From the NCBI GenBank assembly GCA_001692895.1, contig KV748194.1, forward strand, positions 124,001 to 188,000: DNA of 64,000 nucleotides, given 5' to 3'. Positions within the stretch are counted from its first letter, which is position 1. Every line of letters starts with the position of its first letter. Of this stretch, positions 45,250 to 56,417 are shown one piece after another. The notes under the pieces are model-generated. The model saw nothing but the letters and a program-made list of their open reading frames with translations, was not told where the DNA came from and did no database searches. The position numbers and the translations under genes were made by a program. Origin of the DNA: Cenococcum geophilum 1.58. Its lineage: Eukaryota > Ascomycota > Dothideomycetes > Gloniales > Gloniaceae.

Positions 45250-45935
45250 AAATTGCAGTCCAAACCGCAAGGCTCGAACACAAAAATTATCTTCGCAGTG
45301 GCCTCCCCGCAATTCCCGTATGCAGTCTACGGCACAACTTTCGGTGGCACAGCATACTGCAGGACCATAATGAGCGTCAGGAGACGTCGGTCTCGCACTC
45401 AGCCCAGACCAGCAATTCCTCTACTTGGCCGACGACTCCGGCAAACACCACATATCCACTAATACCCAAAGGTAAACCATCTCTAGCCATTTATCCATCT
45501 CCTATAAATCTACTTTCCCAACCCTATGTGCCGCCGTATGTCAAGCTCTAAAACCTATCTACAGGTTTATCAAACTCGGCCTACTAGTCCGACGAAGTGG
45601 CCCTCGCATCCAGCGGCGTCTTCCTGTGGGCGACATCCCGGGCCCGCTCAACTAACAGCCAGGCTACATCAGCACCATCTCTCTTTCACCAACCGGCGCA
45701 CCAATAAAGCAGCTCTTTCTGGAGCCAACAACATCCAGCGGCGGAACGATAAACTCTGTTGCTCTAGCCTTCTTCTCAGATGAGTGGGCGGCGCTGACAG
45801 ATAGCTCGGCGGGATTCGTGCAGGTCTAGCGGGCCACGGCGAATGGGAGCTCAGCGGAGGCTGTGGCGACGGTCCAGATTGACGATGGAGGATGCTGTGC
45901 GAACGCTATTTGGTACGATTAAGGTTGGGAGGGTG
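45250..45935 (+). pseudogene. 3-carboxymuconate lactonizing enzyme-like (7-bladed propeller) pseudogene
   Basis: Pieces of the fungal carboxy-cis,cis-muconate cyclase family appear in successive frames: ASPQFPYAVYGTTFGGTAYC (about 45295-45360), then QQFLYLADDSGKHH (about 45409-45450) in another frame, then YISTISLSPTGAPIKQLFLE, SSGGTINSVALAFFSDEWAA and IDDGGCCANAIWYD (45665-45920). The intact enzyme lactonises 3-carboxymuconate in the protocatechuate branch of the beta-ketoadipate pathway. Here frame changes and stops break it, and the N-terminal third is missing next to the MITE at 44836-45172. Some frame changes could be introns but not all. Confidence 0.7.
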
Positions 45936-46114
45936 TGAGGGACGGCCAACTGTATGGATATATGATTATGGAGAGACGTGAGTTTTATACTCAACGCCAG
46001 CCTCCCAAACACCCGAACCACACCTACGCACAACCACCAACCTGTCGCTCGACTCAGCCCCCCGGCCAAAGGAATCCATCCCCCCAGTCCCTCTAACCCT
46101 CAACCCCCCAATCA

Positions 46115-46903
46115 CTACCCCCACCCCTCCGCCGCAACAACGCAAAACACCCGCTCAACCTCCCCCACCGTCGTATTCCCCTGGCTATCGCTCCCCAACA
46201 GCTCCAGAAACCGCTCCAGCACTACGCCGCCCCGCTCATACAGCGCGCGGTCGTACAGCCACGCGGCGCCCTCGAAGGCGCGCTGGGCGAGCGCCAGGCG
46301 CGTGCGCCGGAAGGCGTCGGCGAGGAGGACGTCCTCGAGGCGCTCAAGGGATACGAGGCCGATGTGGGGCGTGTGGGCGTTGAAGGGGATGCGGAGGCGG
46401 GTGCTGGGGGCGTGTTAGCGTGGGTGGATGGGGAGGGGATGGGGGACGCACTATAAGTCCTGCGTGTAGAAGTCGGTGTCGGACATGTTGAATTGGTAGG
46501 GGGGGAGGGGCGGTGCGGGCCAGAGGGGCTTGCCGTAGAGCGAGGCGTTGTGTTCGGGGTGCTGGAGTAGGAGGCTGGTTGGGTGGCGGGGGAGGTTTGG
46601 GATTGTGATGGGGCATTTGCCGGAGGAGGAGGTTGCGTGTGGTGGGTTGCACAGCGAGGAGCGGATGTGGGGTGAGGGATNCATGGTCAGTGTGCTGAGG
46701 TGGCGGTTGAGCTGGTTGGGGGAGAAAAGGGAGAAGAGCTGCTGGAGCGGGTGATGCACGGGGTGCGGTCTTCTGGCATAATGGAGATGTGAGTGGTTGT
46801 GTTTTAGAATGAAGGGAGTGGGTTGAGATGGTGATTGTGGTTGAGGCGTACGGTTTGACAGGCTTGCAAGCTTTGAAGTTTGTCTGAGGGTTGATTGGGA
46901 CAA
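46115..46903 (-). CDS. Unidentified two-exon protein, possibly mitochondrial
   Basis: Exon 1 46903-46452, intron 46451-46404 (GTGCGT, GCTAAC branch, CCCCAG), exon 2 46403-46115; 246 aa. The joined frame continues cleanly from FYTQDL into YTRLRIPFNAHTPHIGLVSL. The N-terminus is rich in Ser, Thr, Gln and basic residues with almost no acids (compatible with a mitochondrial presequence); the C-terminal half is a helical GC-rich-coded domain (RLALAQRAFEGAAWLYDRALYERGG). Base 46681 is an N, leaving one residue unknown. A shorter start at the Met codon next to this N is possible. I recognise no family. Confidence 0.6.
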
Positions 46904-48062
46904 TTGAAGTCAACCGAATTGAGAATTTGATAGGAAGTTTAACTGAATGTTACAACCCGTCTGGAGAGCCAGATAGGCAAGCGACTGAATGACTGAATGA
47001 CTGAATGATTGCAGGATATACCGATGGAAACATAAGAATCCGAGATCTTATGGGTGAATGGCACAGCCAGGCAGACATGGGGGCCATCTTCATAGCTTCA
47101 TGATAAACTTGGGGTTGCATCGAACAGGCACATTGTTCCACGGAATTGCAAATTTGTTTCCTGAGGTTTTTGGGGCCGAGGATGTTATTTGGTATCATTA
47201 CATGAGGGTGTCGGTGCCTGGACTAAAGATTCGTTTCTGCTTGATTGGCTGGAGGCGAAGGGCGCTTTCACGTCTTAGCCTGCAGAAGCCCAAGTGCAAC
47301 AAGTCCAGAGCCATTGCCTAAATCTCAATGCGTTAGATTATGCCTGCTATTGTTTTCTGTCTATTTCTGGCGTCGTTCAGGCGGCATCTAAAACTTACAA
47401 GGTACGTAAAGTCGGTCCGATGTCCTCTGATTCTAGCCAACAAACCCTCCAATTCGGGGCTTCGAACAGTCATACAGCGCATATTCGTCTCAATACAATG
47501 TGCTAGATGTAGAAAAATAGCTGTGTGGACTAGTACTTAGATATAGCAATGCGCGAGTTCCTTTCTCAAGTTGAATGAAAGTATGCTGCACCACTAACTC
47601 AAATTCATTCTCATTCAACCAGTTGTTCAAACTAGAGCTCAAAATCATAAGAAGTCCATGTTAGCAAACAACATACGTCTAAACATCCAGACCATTGGGA
47701 GATGCATCGTCGTCTGAACACGAGGGTGACGAAGTGATGTTTAAACATCTAAGCCGCGAAGCCACGAATCACAGCTTCGGTGGTCTTGGAGATACTGAGA
47801 GGAAGCAGCCTCCATACCATCATCACTACATCGTGTTTGATCCTGGGCAGGATGCATGTTATATAGTTGCATTCAATTGTCAAGATCCAAATCTTATATA
47901 AGAGGTGAGGTAGAAGGAAGTTATCCCAAATAAAGTGTTGTGAAGAGCAAAGACGTGCCGCATTCCGTTCGATTCCATCCACTCATCGTAACCATTTCCA
48001 TCAGCATCAAAATACTAACAATAGGCCGCCACTCCTCTTTCATAAACACCCAACGCAGCCTT
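46904..48062. other. Intergenic, about 1.2 kb
   Basis: Several short overlapping frames, none with coding character. A GACTGAAT octamer is repeated about four times at 46981-47013. No transposon ends seen. Confidence 0.5.
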
Positions 48063-49469
48063 TTAATCCCGACCTACAACTCTCCGCTCGAAATCTTCCC
48101 GGATCCGCGCTGCATCGACAATCTCAACGCCCTTCCCAAGCCCAACCATATCGCCGCTCTCCCACCACCTGTTCCGGCCTCTGTATCTGCTTTCCACTTT
48201 GGCATCGCCAGCTTCGTCATCCGTGTCTACCAGACCTCCGAGGCCGGCGCCGTCACCGCCGACAACGACGATGACTTGGCCTACCCAGGATTTGATTTGC
48301 TCGACGTTGACGCCGTTATCACCGCTGAGCGCTTCCACCACGTATACAAGATCTGGCGACAGGTGCCGCAGCATGTGAATGTAACCTGTGGGTGTCGTGA
48401 ATGGCATAACCATCGTGGGATTCTCAACCAGTCTCAGTGCTTGCGCATGCAGCGAGTTCCAGAGTGAATGATCCGAGTCCCGTGCTGAAAGAGCCGGCGT
48501 TGTGGCACTCTGGGCGGGGGTGTATATAGTGTTATCGTCTGGGTGCGGTGCGATGGAGGTAAGCTCTTCGCCAGGTGTCGGCGCTGGTGTAGAAAGAGCG
48601 GCGTACGACGAGCCAAGAGATTGGGCTAAGTGAGGAGAATTTGGCCGTGATTTAAGGGATGGTGAGTAGATGAGGACGAAGAGGTTGGTTGTGGCGAAAT
48701 TGGTATCTGGGAGGTGTGAGAGGATCGACTGCAGTAGGTTAGCTTCACTACGCCAGAATATATATTTGGAAAAATGGTGACTTACAGCGTGCTCGGTGTG
48801 ATACGGTCCCTGCTCTTCTATTTCATGCATACTGTCCAGTGTAGTTTCGGCTGACACGACCACAACAACGGTCTTTCGCCGCCCACCAGTTGTTTGAGGC
48901 CCGGTACGCACCGCCGTGTTGGACGAACTGGCTTGTACCACCACTGTAGACGCACTCTGGGCAGACTGAGCTTCAACATTGCGCCTGATAGCAGCCTCCT
49001 CAGACCACCTGGAATGGTCTCCATAATCATCCTTCTCCTCCTCACGGATTGACGACAGCGCGCCGCCCACCGCTGCTCCCGCTGCTGCAAATCCCGCAAC
49101 CGCCTTTTTGCTCACGGTATCAAACATCTGCTGGGGACTTGGTGTGCGTTGGATAGCGCCCGACATGCGCGCAATAAAACTCTCCTCTTCATGCGTCTCT
49201 ACTCCGTGAGAGACCGACCCAGTCTCCCTCCCAATGTTTCCTCCGGGTCCAGGAATTGGCCCAGGTGGTCGCGTGGTGTCCCTGTCCTCGCCATAGCTGA
49301 GATCGGCGTCATCGGACTCGTCGTCGTCGACTCGTCTCTCACTCCATATCCAGGCTACAAGACCAGCGGTCGCGACAGTTACGGTGAAGACCAGGGGGAC
49401 CCAGTAGCCGAGAGTTGTACGGCGGTTAGAGGTCTGGCGACGGTCGTAACGGTCGTATGAGAAGGACAT
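48063..49469 (-). CDS. Peroxin 22-like membrane protein
   Basis: Exon 1 49469-48786, a 57-bp in-frame intron 48785-48729 (GTAAGT...CTGCAG), exon 2 48728-48063; 449 aa spliced. An N-terminal membrane segment (YWVPLVFTVTVATAGLVAWIW, residues about 22-42) precedes an acidic linker, then RMSGAIQRTPSPQQ and AGFAAAGAAVGGALSSIREE, and a folded C-terminal region with VVVVVSAETTLDS, SILSHLPDTNFATTNLFVLIY, NPTMVMPFTTPTGYIHMLRH and GQVIVVVGGDGAGLGGLVD. This order matches the fungal Pex22-like family; Pex22 anchors the Pex4 ubiquitin-conjugating enzyme at the peroxisome. Because the intron length is a multiple of three, the unspliced frame is also open. The peroxisomal role is by family and is not shown here. 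Confidence 0.8.
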   Translation of the reverse strand: MSFSYDRYDRRQTSNRRTTLGYWVPLVFTVTVATAGLVAWIWSERRVDDDESDDADLSYGEDRDTTRPPGPIPGPGGNIGRETGSVSHGVETHEEESFIARMSGAIQRTPSPQQMFDTVSKKAVAGFAAAGAAVGGALSSIREEEKDDYGDHSRWSEEAAIRRNVEAQSAQSASTVVVQASSSNTAVRTGPQTTGGRRKTVVVVVSAETTLDSMHEIEEQGPYHTEHAVSHHFSKYIFWRSEANLLQSILSHLPDTNFATTNLFVLIYSPSLKSRPNSPHLAQSLGSSYAALSTPAPTPGEELTSIAPHPDDNTIYTPAQSATTPALSARDSDHSLWNSLHAQALRLVENPTMVMPFTTPTGYIHMLRHLSPDLVYVVEALSGDNGVNVEQIKSWVGQVIVVVGGDGAGLGGLVDTDDEAGDAKVESRYRGRNRWWESGDMVGLGKGVEIVDAARIREDFERRVVGRD

Positions 49470-49812
49470 TGCGGGTGAAGTTTACATTCTCTTATTCTCG
49501 AGACCTGGTGTTCGGCGTAGTAAGTGGTGCGGAGCTGACCGAGGACTCAAGTTGTTGTGGTATTGTGGAGGTGGCTGGGCAGTTGGGATGGAGCTAGCCA
49601 TGTCAAAGGAACATGTGCTGCCGAGCCGAGGATGAGCCGAAGAATATTGAAGACTCACAATATTTCGACCTACATATCCAGGACAATACTACACAGGACG
49701 ACCTTACTTGAGGAGGCAGAATCACCGCTTTTTGAACATAAGAAGACATTGGCTACCGAATATCCTACATTCTGGCAGAGATACGCGCCTATACCGACCC
49801 CTCCTCCAGGCG

Positions 49813-51709
49813 ATGCCCCACGCTACCATGCCTCCACCCGGGTTCCAAGCCCTCATATTGTGCGGCCCGGGGGCCTCCATAAGCACATTCACATCGAGCC
49901 CTAAGGACATTCCTAAAGCTCTTATACCGATAGCAAACCGGCCCATGGTGTGGTATCCACTGGAATGGTGTTACAGGACGGGAGTTACAAGTATGTGACT
50001 GTATGTCTAGAATAGTGTCACTTTGAAAATAGATACTAATTACAGTATTTTTTGAATGTAGACATTATCCTTATCACGCCTCCAGAATCATTAGAAGCTA
50101 TCGATGCAGCTCTCTCACAAAACCCCCACCTTACATCCCTCCCCGCTCCCAAACCAGACATTCTCGCTCCGGAGGGCCTGACGCATCAAACCGGAACTGG
50201 AGAGATATTCAGATTGCCAGAAGTTCAAGCTGCGGTTACTGGTGACTTCATTGTTCTTCCATGCGACCTCGTGTGTGAACTGGACGGTGCGTCATTAGTT
50301 GAAACATGGATGGTAGAGGAGGCAGGGCTAGGAGGCGCGACTGGAGGTAGGACAGAGGTAGGGAATGCGCCTATGGGCATTGGAGGTGAAAAAATTGGAC
50401 GAAGAGGAGGCCTCGGCGTCTGGTATCAAACCAAGGGAGAAGGTAGCGTGAAAGGCGAGGAGACAGATTTCATTGCTACCACTCCGCTACCACCGCCGCT
50501 TGTTCCTCCGCCGGCGGACTCATTACGTCGCGATATATCAAATCTGGTCTATACGGTTCCTACAGACACGTTAAATGATATCACAGAAGAGAACAAATGC
50601 TTTCCTGTACGGCATTCCTTGTTGAAGAAACACGGTCGCATCAAAATGCTCACCACGCATCGTGACGCGCACATCTACTTCTTTCCCTATTGGGTTTTGG
50701 AGATGATGAAGAAAAACGAGAAATTTGAAAGTGTTAGCGAAGAAGTCTTGGGCTGGTGGGCAAAAGCGGGGTGGCAAGATGGCCTTGGGGACAAGCTCGG
50801 CCTGCGCAACATTCTCCAAAGACCGACGAGCTCGAAGGGCGAGGAAGTAGGGGACTCGGTCCTTGATAATGAAGTCAATGTCGCGATGTTGAGTAGTACA
50901 TGGGTGGGCCCAGAAGACGGCACATATCCAAACACCTCGACTACTTTCGCATCACGAGTGCGAGATCCTGATGCTCCTGATGCGCCGCTCCCAATACTTG
51001 GCCCTAGGTCTAAACTTACAATCCCTCCCATCCTAGCATACGTCCAGCCTTCTGGACCTTCTTACCCACTCATTCGAAGGGTGGACACAGCACAGCTCCT
51101 TCTGACAGTCTCTCTTCGCCTCGCCAAACTTCCATCCGTCGAAGAAGTAGGCAAGGATTCAGCATCTCCCTACGCACACCAGGCCAAAATCGCCCATCGA
51201 GAATCAATACCTAAAAAATGCAGAGTTGAAGCCGAAAACTCTCTCCTTGCCGAGAATGTCACAGTGGAAGAGAAGTGCAACGTTAAAGAATCTGTTATTG
51301 GGGCTAACTGCAAGATCGGCGAAGGTGCGCGTTTGATGCGATGCCTGCTGATGGAAGGCGCTGAAGTGGGCGAGAATGCCCAGTTAACAGGATGCATTCT
51401 CGGGAGGCGGTGTAGGGTTGAGGGGGGACCAGCGAAGGGCGATGAGAAGACGGTCTTAAAAGACTGCGAAGTTCAGGAGGGCCAAGTGGTGGAGTGGGGA
51501 AGTAAGTCACTATTCCTCATATCAGGCTTCCTTTTACCTATGTACAAAATACTGATCATGCTTTTTCTACAGCGGAAGCGAAGGATGAGAAATTCATGCG
51601 TTTCGAGCTTCCAAGTGATGAGGGCGAACTCGATGATGGAGCGAGCGATGGTTTTGGTGCTGAATCCATTGATGCGCCTCTTGAGGAAGAGGGCATCTCA
51701 CTACGTTAG
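49813..51709 (+). CDS. Translation initiation factor eIF2B gamma subunit
   Basis: Three exons: 49813-49990, 50062-51501 and 51573-51709 (GTATGT...TGTAG and GTAAGT...CTACAG); 584 aa. The N-terminal nucleotidyltransferase-like domain is visible as FQALILCGPG, KDIPKALIPIANRPMVWYPL and the split VT-NIILITPPES, then GEIFRLPEVQAAVTGDFIVL. The C-terminal left-handed beta-helix shows hexapeptide repeats (SLLAENVTVEEKCNVKESVI, then GANCKIGEGARLMRCLLMEG). eIF2B is the GDP-GTP exchange factor for eIF2 and gamma is part of its catalytic half; the yeast counterpart is GCD1. A loop at residues about 145-190 is Gly/Pro-rich. The next in-frame ATG, 49828, is an alternative start. Confidence 0.92.
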
Positions 51710-52181
51710 CATACGCACCATCGTTCAATCTAAAAATACAACAGTTGGTACGCTAGACTCCTAGAGAATACAAAACAAAAGAAAGCTCAACCATAATCTC
51801 ATCAGCGGGCGCTGTTGCGTCAGATATCTCTGCATTAATTCCTCCATACCAAAGCCTCCAAAGTTTGTCTATTGTTTCGTGTCAGTGGATAGGTATCAAG
51901 GTTAATTTATTATACTCTTTTTCGATCAATGGATTATTGGATATATACTTTGACTACTATCTGTCCTTGGGATACACTCTAACCTTAGGCAGGTATAAAT
52001 GGCTCTCTACTCCCATCAAAGCAACGGTTAGAACATATCACAGTTAATCGATTGATCCTTCTTTACTACCAAGCGGCCCACAATCAAGTTCACAGGTCCA
52101 CAGCAACTTTATTAGAGCATTTCCTTTGTTTAACACTCTGCACGACTCCTTCGAATCCTCGCTTCTAATTTTCAACACTCT
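51710..52181. other. Intergenic after eIF2B gamma
   Basis: Ordinary composition; no gene, repeat or RNA recognised. Confidence 0.5.
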
Positions 52182-53498
52182 TTGGTCCTTGTACCCGGGA
52201 TTAGCGGCACACGGTCATCTCAACAAACTTCTCTGCCTATGAGACTCAATACAATTTCTGTCAACTGCAAAGTGGGCTTTCTAAATCTACCCCCGGAGTT
52301 GCGAAATAAGATCTACCATTACCTCGTCGTTTCTAACGAGTTCAGCATAGATGGAATCGACACTGTCATCCAGAAATCCTTGCAACATGCTCTCAAATCA
52401 AGGAGGAGGCTGGCAGCTGCCTCTACGCTTGCAACATAGTTAGTCTGCTTTTCAGTTCCGCACAACACGCCATGGCTCCCAGCATTCGAGAATGGTGGCG
52501 CAACCTCATTTGCCCACAGGAGAGACTTACACCATCAGCGAAGGTCACGCTGTCATTTTCGAGCAGATGATAGAGGAATATCCAGAGTTTTTACCGAATA
52601 TGCATGCTTTTTTTTCACCATTAGACATCGTCCCAGCCTGTATGAGCAACTTCCTAGAGAGATTTACGACCCTCCTTCTCCCGAAAGTCTCTCTCATTCG
52701 ACACGAGGCCTCATGTCAACATGGATGTCGGATCATTAAATTCGCCAATTGGAAGTGTCCCTTGACGTTGATATTTACCTAGATCTAACAGTGGTCCTCC
52801 AACTTCTTCTCCCGCTGACTCGATTTTCTGGTATTAAAAAGGTCAAGTTTAACATTCCGCATAAGAATGTTCCAGAATACTTTACTAGCCTACTACACGA
52901 TATCATATGAGACCCCGCAAAGGTGTATGACATCTTTCAATACGGCAACATGATTGCGAAGAAGTACGAGATTATATCTGTGGTACTACTCTCCGCATAT
53001 TAGATAGAACGAAAAGATGACGAGTCCGACTATCGCATCAGATCTCTAGCCGGTAAAAACATGCTGAGGCCTGGAACCCTGGCCTATCGTCGCGTCCGGA
53101 GTCTGATGCTGGGACAGACCGGAGTCAGTCCCTTGATCGGCGGTACTAAGCCGGAAACCTTCACAAATCTCTTCCAGATGTTCTACGATACTCGACATGA
53201 GTACGTCATGCACGACCTGATTCAAGACACAGGCGAAGTGATGGATGGGATGCTATATGAACTCGTGAGGCAGTACGGCCAGTGTTATCTTTCTATCTCG
53301 CGGGATACGCTCGCAAGAAATCTATTGTTCGCCTCACCATTTCCCGTTAGTGGTGGTGTGCGAGAAGTCGTCGAGCAGCTCATCAAATCGAAGATGGTTA
53401 GGTCCAAACTTTTCCAACGTTACTATTCAACGAGCCTAGAAGACTGCCGGTCACTCTTTCCGAGAAGATGGTGGCCCCAGAGCGTCGAACCTTCTTAA
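52182..53498 (+). pseudogene. F-box-like protein pseudogene, paralogue of 54317-55681
   Basis: The first frame gives FLNLPPELRNKIYHYLVVSN, an F-box-like start. Similarity to the intact downstream gene then continues in other frames: GETYTISEGHAVIFEQMIEE versus its YQLSHGYTSQIQTDI region, and a segment (about 52775-52990) ending HDII-stop-DPAKVYDIF opposite DVIQDPTPVHNVL. Breaks include frame changes near 52440 and 52780, TGA at about 52908 and TAG near 53000. The last 145 codons (53061-53498) are open. Some breaks could be introns, but in-frame stops inside conserved sequence argue for decay. Confidence 0.65.
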
Positions 53499-54316
53499 AC
53501 CAACTTAGAGTAAAAATGAGCTTACTAACAGCTTGGTACTGGAAGATTAGTACTAGATGGCTTGAAGCCCCAGATACCCCATAGGTTCTGAATTGTTATT
53601 GAGTGAGTATTAAAGAATGGAAACTGATATTACGGCGAAAAGTGGGATTAGAGGTTTGCTTGAATTTTTTTATGTAAATTACACAAGCTACGCTACAAAT
53701 ATCACTTTCGTCTGCAACGCCTTTAGACGTGATATTGAGGGAAATCAGAATTAACTTTCCTCGTAAACACGATGTTCACCCAACACGCTAATATATTGCA
53801 AAACCAAGGGATTGAGCTACGAAAAGGCGTTTAGCTTCTGGTTGGAAGAGCTGAAGGTCTAAAGTATATCACATGGTTGCGTCGTCATTCACTATGGAAG
53901 CCTTTGGCGTGACGACCAACATATTCTGACTTATCTTCTTCACCTCTCGATCTGCTCCGAGCTCAACTTCACCTTTTATCCACCTCCTTCCACCCTCACA
54001 CTCTGACTGAACTTGAAGGTTAATCCTTGAGCTGCCTACTCCGCCATTCTTTCGCTACTTCTCGACTCTCCAATTGATGCAGTGAGGTTTGAAGTCCAAT
54101 TCCATGATTTACTTCACTCAATTCCGATATTCTCTATTTAATTGTCAACACCCATCGGCCTTCACCAGTTGCAGTCGACCGACCGGGCGTCTCGTTGCAC
54201 AAGCTAGAAGAAGGCTCGTGAATACATCTTCTGATTGAAAGCAAACACAATCAGCAGCTAGAAGTGAGAAATACTAATGATTTGAGGGTTATTATGAAGC
54301 TAATGAGCGAGAATAG
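53499..54316. other. Intergenic between the two F-box-like loci
   Basis: No coding sequence recognised; a few short AT-rich stretches. It includes the promoter of the intact paralogue. Confidence 0.5.
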
Positions 54317-55681
54317 ATGGCATTAGCTGTCTCCCATCAAGTAGATTCCATGCTACGCCGCAGCTATTGGAGGAAGGAATATCCGGCTGACTATGCAATT
54401 CAAACGGTTGTAACCCTGAAGCAAATTCTGAAGAGCCGCCAAATTCCGCTTCAAAAGATGACAAAAAAGCAAGAATTTATTGACTGCCTTCGGAAATGGG
54501 ATAAAGACCACCCCTTTCCCTTTCTGAACCTTCACCCAGAGTTGCGGAACATTGTATACCGTGAACTTCTTGTTACGGACTATCCTGCGTCTTCTACACC
54601 CTTAAAATGTCATCCCGAAATCTTGGCTACTTGTCATCAAATTAACCACGAAGCGACGGGGATTCTCTACGGCCTCAACAAAGTTCATCTTACTTTTGAT
54701 ATGGACACTCTCCCCAATCCTTGGATGCCTGGCGGGGTATTCTGGAAAGAGATACAGATGACTTCCCGGGATGGTTCTAACTACCAATTGAGTCATGGTT
54801 ATACCAGTCAAATTCAGACAGATATTGATCATTACCCAAGCTTCCTGAAGAAAATGCAAGACTTCACTATTGATATACGCTGTCCTGCTGTTACGACAAT
54901 TCGGGTAAACACTCTCTACCAAGTTGCCTCAGAGGAACCTGCTTACTCATATTTAATCGATGTTGTCCGCTGCTTTACTTCTTTTATCATGGACAAAAAT
55001 ATGATTCAAATCCTTCTTATACGTTTGGACTTGGGTGCCGACCTCAACGTGCAGGATGTAGCGAGCATTCTTTCTCCACTTCAAAGGCTCTATGGAATTC
55101 CTGAGGTGACCATCGTTCTTAAAAATGGAGAGGCACCGCTTCCCATCTTGCGGCTCTTGAAGGATGTTATCCAAGATCCAACTCCTGTGCACAATGTGCT
55201 GAAACAATTCACCCTCCTGGCGCACAAACTTGCTTGCACCCCCGAACCTATCAGATTCATCTCGTATCTACAGCAGCTTTACAGGGCATTCAATTTCCAA
55301 GATAGAGCCCACCATTTTCTGATAATCAAGAAGGAGCAAGGAACTGACTATGGTGAGGAGGACTATGATGAGGAGGATTTTCATGACCATTTTCTGATAA
55401 TCAAGAAGGAGCAAGGAACTGACTATGGTGAGGAGGACTATGATGAGGAGGATTTTCATGCCATTAGAGTCAAGGCTGAGGCCATTCTTGACTCACTCAC
55501 GTACGCCCCTTCGAGCAATTCCGTCCCCAATCAACTGGGCAATGACACTTTCTTGGAAAAGAGCCTCAGTCTGGCAAACAAACGGATGATATTGCAAGCC
55601 AAGATAGACTCAAAGATGGATCGAGAATCACTCTTGTCATCAATTGGGCTAGGCACTGAAAGCACTGGTAAACTACAGTAA
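54317..55681 (+). CDS. F-box-like protein with SAP-like N-terminus
   Basis: Single exon, 454 aa. Residues about 33-62 (LKQILKSRQIPLQKMTKKQE...CLRKW) resemble a SAP helix-extension-helix motif. FPFLNLHPELRNIVYRELL (about 70-88) is an F-box-like motif of the kind common in expanded fungal families, followed by LATCHQINHEATGILYGLN, the second conserved block of those proteins. The C-terminal part is helical. Near residues 332-381 a 25-residue acidic segment is duplicated exactly, reflecting a 75-bp perfect DNA duplication. F-box proteins recruit substrates to SCF ubiquitin ligases; whether this degenerate box does so is unknown. It has a decayed paralogue immediately upstream. Confidence 0.75.
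   Translation: MALAVSHQVDSMLRRSYWRKEYPADYAIQTVVTLKQILKSRQIPLQKMTKKQEFIDCLRKWDKDHPFPFLNLHPELRNIVYRELLVTDYPASSTPLKCHPEILATCHQINHEATGILYGLNKVHLTFDMDTLPNPWMPGGVFWKEIQMTSRDGSNYQLSHGYTSQIQTDIDHYPSFLKKMQDFTIDIRCPAVTTIRVNTLYQVASEEPAYSYLIDVVRCFTSFIMDKNMIQILLIRLDLGADLNVQDVASILSPLQRLYGIPEVTIVLKNGEAPLPILRLLKDVIQDPTPVHNVLKQFTLLAHKLACTPEPIRFISYLQQLYRAFNFQDRAHHFLIIKKEQGTDYGEEDYDEEDFHDHFLIIKKEQGTDYGEEDYDEEDFHAIRVKAEAILDSLTYAPSSNSVPNQLGNDTFLEKSLSLANKRMILQAKIDSKMDRESLLSSIGLGTESTGKLQ
55312..55461. repeat. Perfect 75-bp in-frame tandem duplication
   Basis: 55312-55386 and 55387-55461 are identical and each encodes a 25-residue unit from HFLIIKKEQG to EEDFHD. Absence of any difference indicates a very recent event that preserved the frame. 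Confidence 0.95.
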
Positions 55682-56417
55682 CTGAAATGAAGGAAAGTGA
55701 TAGTTCTCGGGAAAAGATTGAAGCGCTTCTATTGAAGGAGTGCTGAAATGGGTAGACAACTACTCTGGGAGTATACGTCATTACGCATCAGTCATGNATG
55801 GTATGATTCTGGTGTGCCGGGTTACGGACTTATTCTTGGAAGCGGAGCTCGTTTAAAAACCCGGTATACATACAACCAATCGTTATGCGGCCATTGACTA
55901 TACTTTACACTGGTACCAATTCATTCCTAGGTCCGGAAGCGTTCAAAGGACTCCTCCTACAGTCATAGGTCCGCTAGTTTTCTTCCCATTCCTTTTGAAA
56001 AATTTCCTTTCAAACCCAACATAACATCTGCTTGAAAGTTTCATGCTTGGAAAGGGTTACTTGTAATTAAGACTCCTCATGTCTGCATGAGAGAGCCAGT
56101 AATGATATGGCGGTTACTGAGTATATCTTTGGAGCATTTGAGAAACTTCTTGAAGCTCTGGCACAGCTACAACCTAAAGGTACTCTAATGTTTCCGCGCT
56201 ATCTTCTAGCCTTGGAGGTTCTGTGGGGGCCTGGGAACATTTCTCTGCGTCTAAGCAATAGTTTTAGATATTGGCACATTGAATTTCAATGTTTCCTGAT
56301 TCCAATTGCCGATGATGACGTGGCTGACTAAACGAAGATGGGGCCGGAAGGTTTCTCTCACTCATGTTGAACACAGCTAGTGCAGCAAATATATTGAATT
56401 TAAGGCACCCATATTAC
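55682..56417. other. Intergenic, convergent 3' flanks
   Basis: Lies between the plus-strand F-box-like gene and the minus-strand RyR-domain gene. One 74-codon plus-strand frame (56107-56331) exists, but I recognise nothing in it and do not call it. Base 55797 is an N. Confidence 0.45.
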
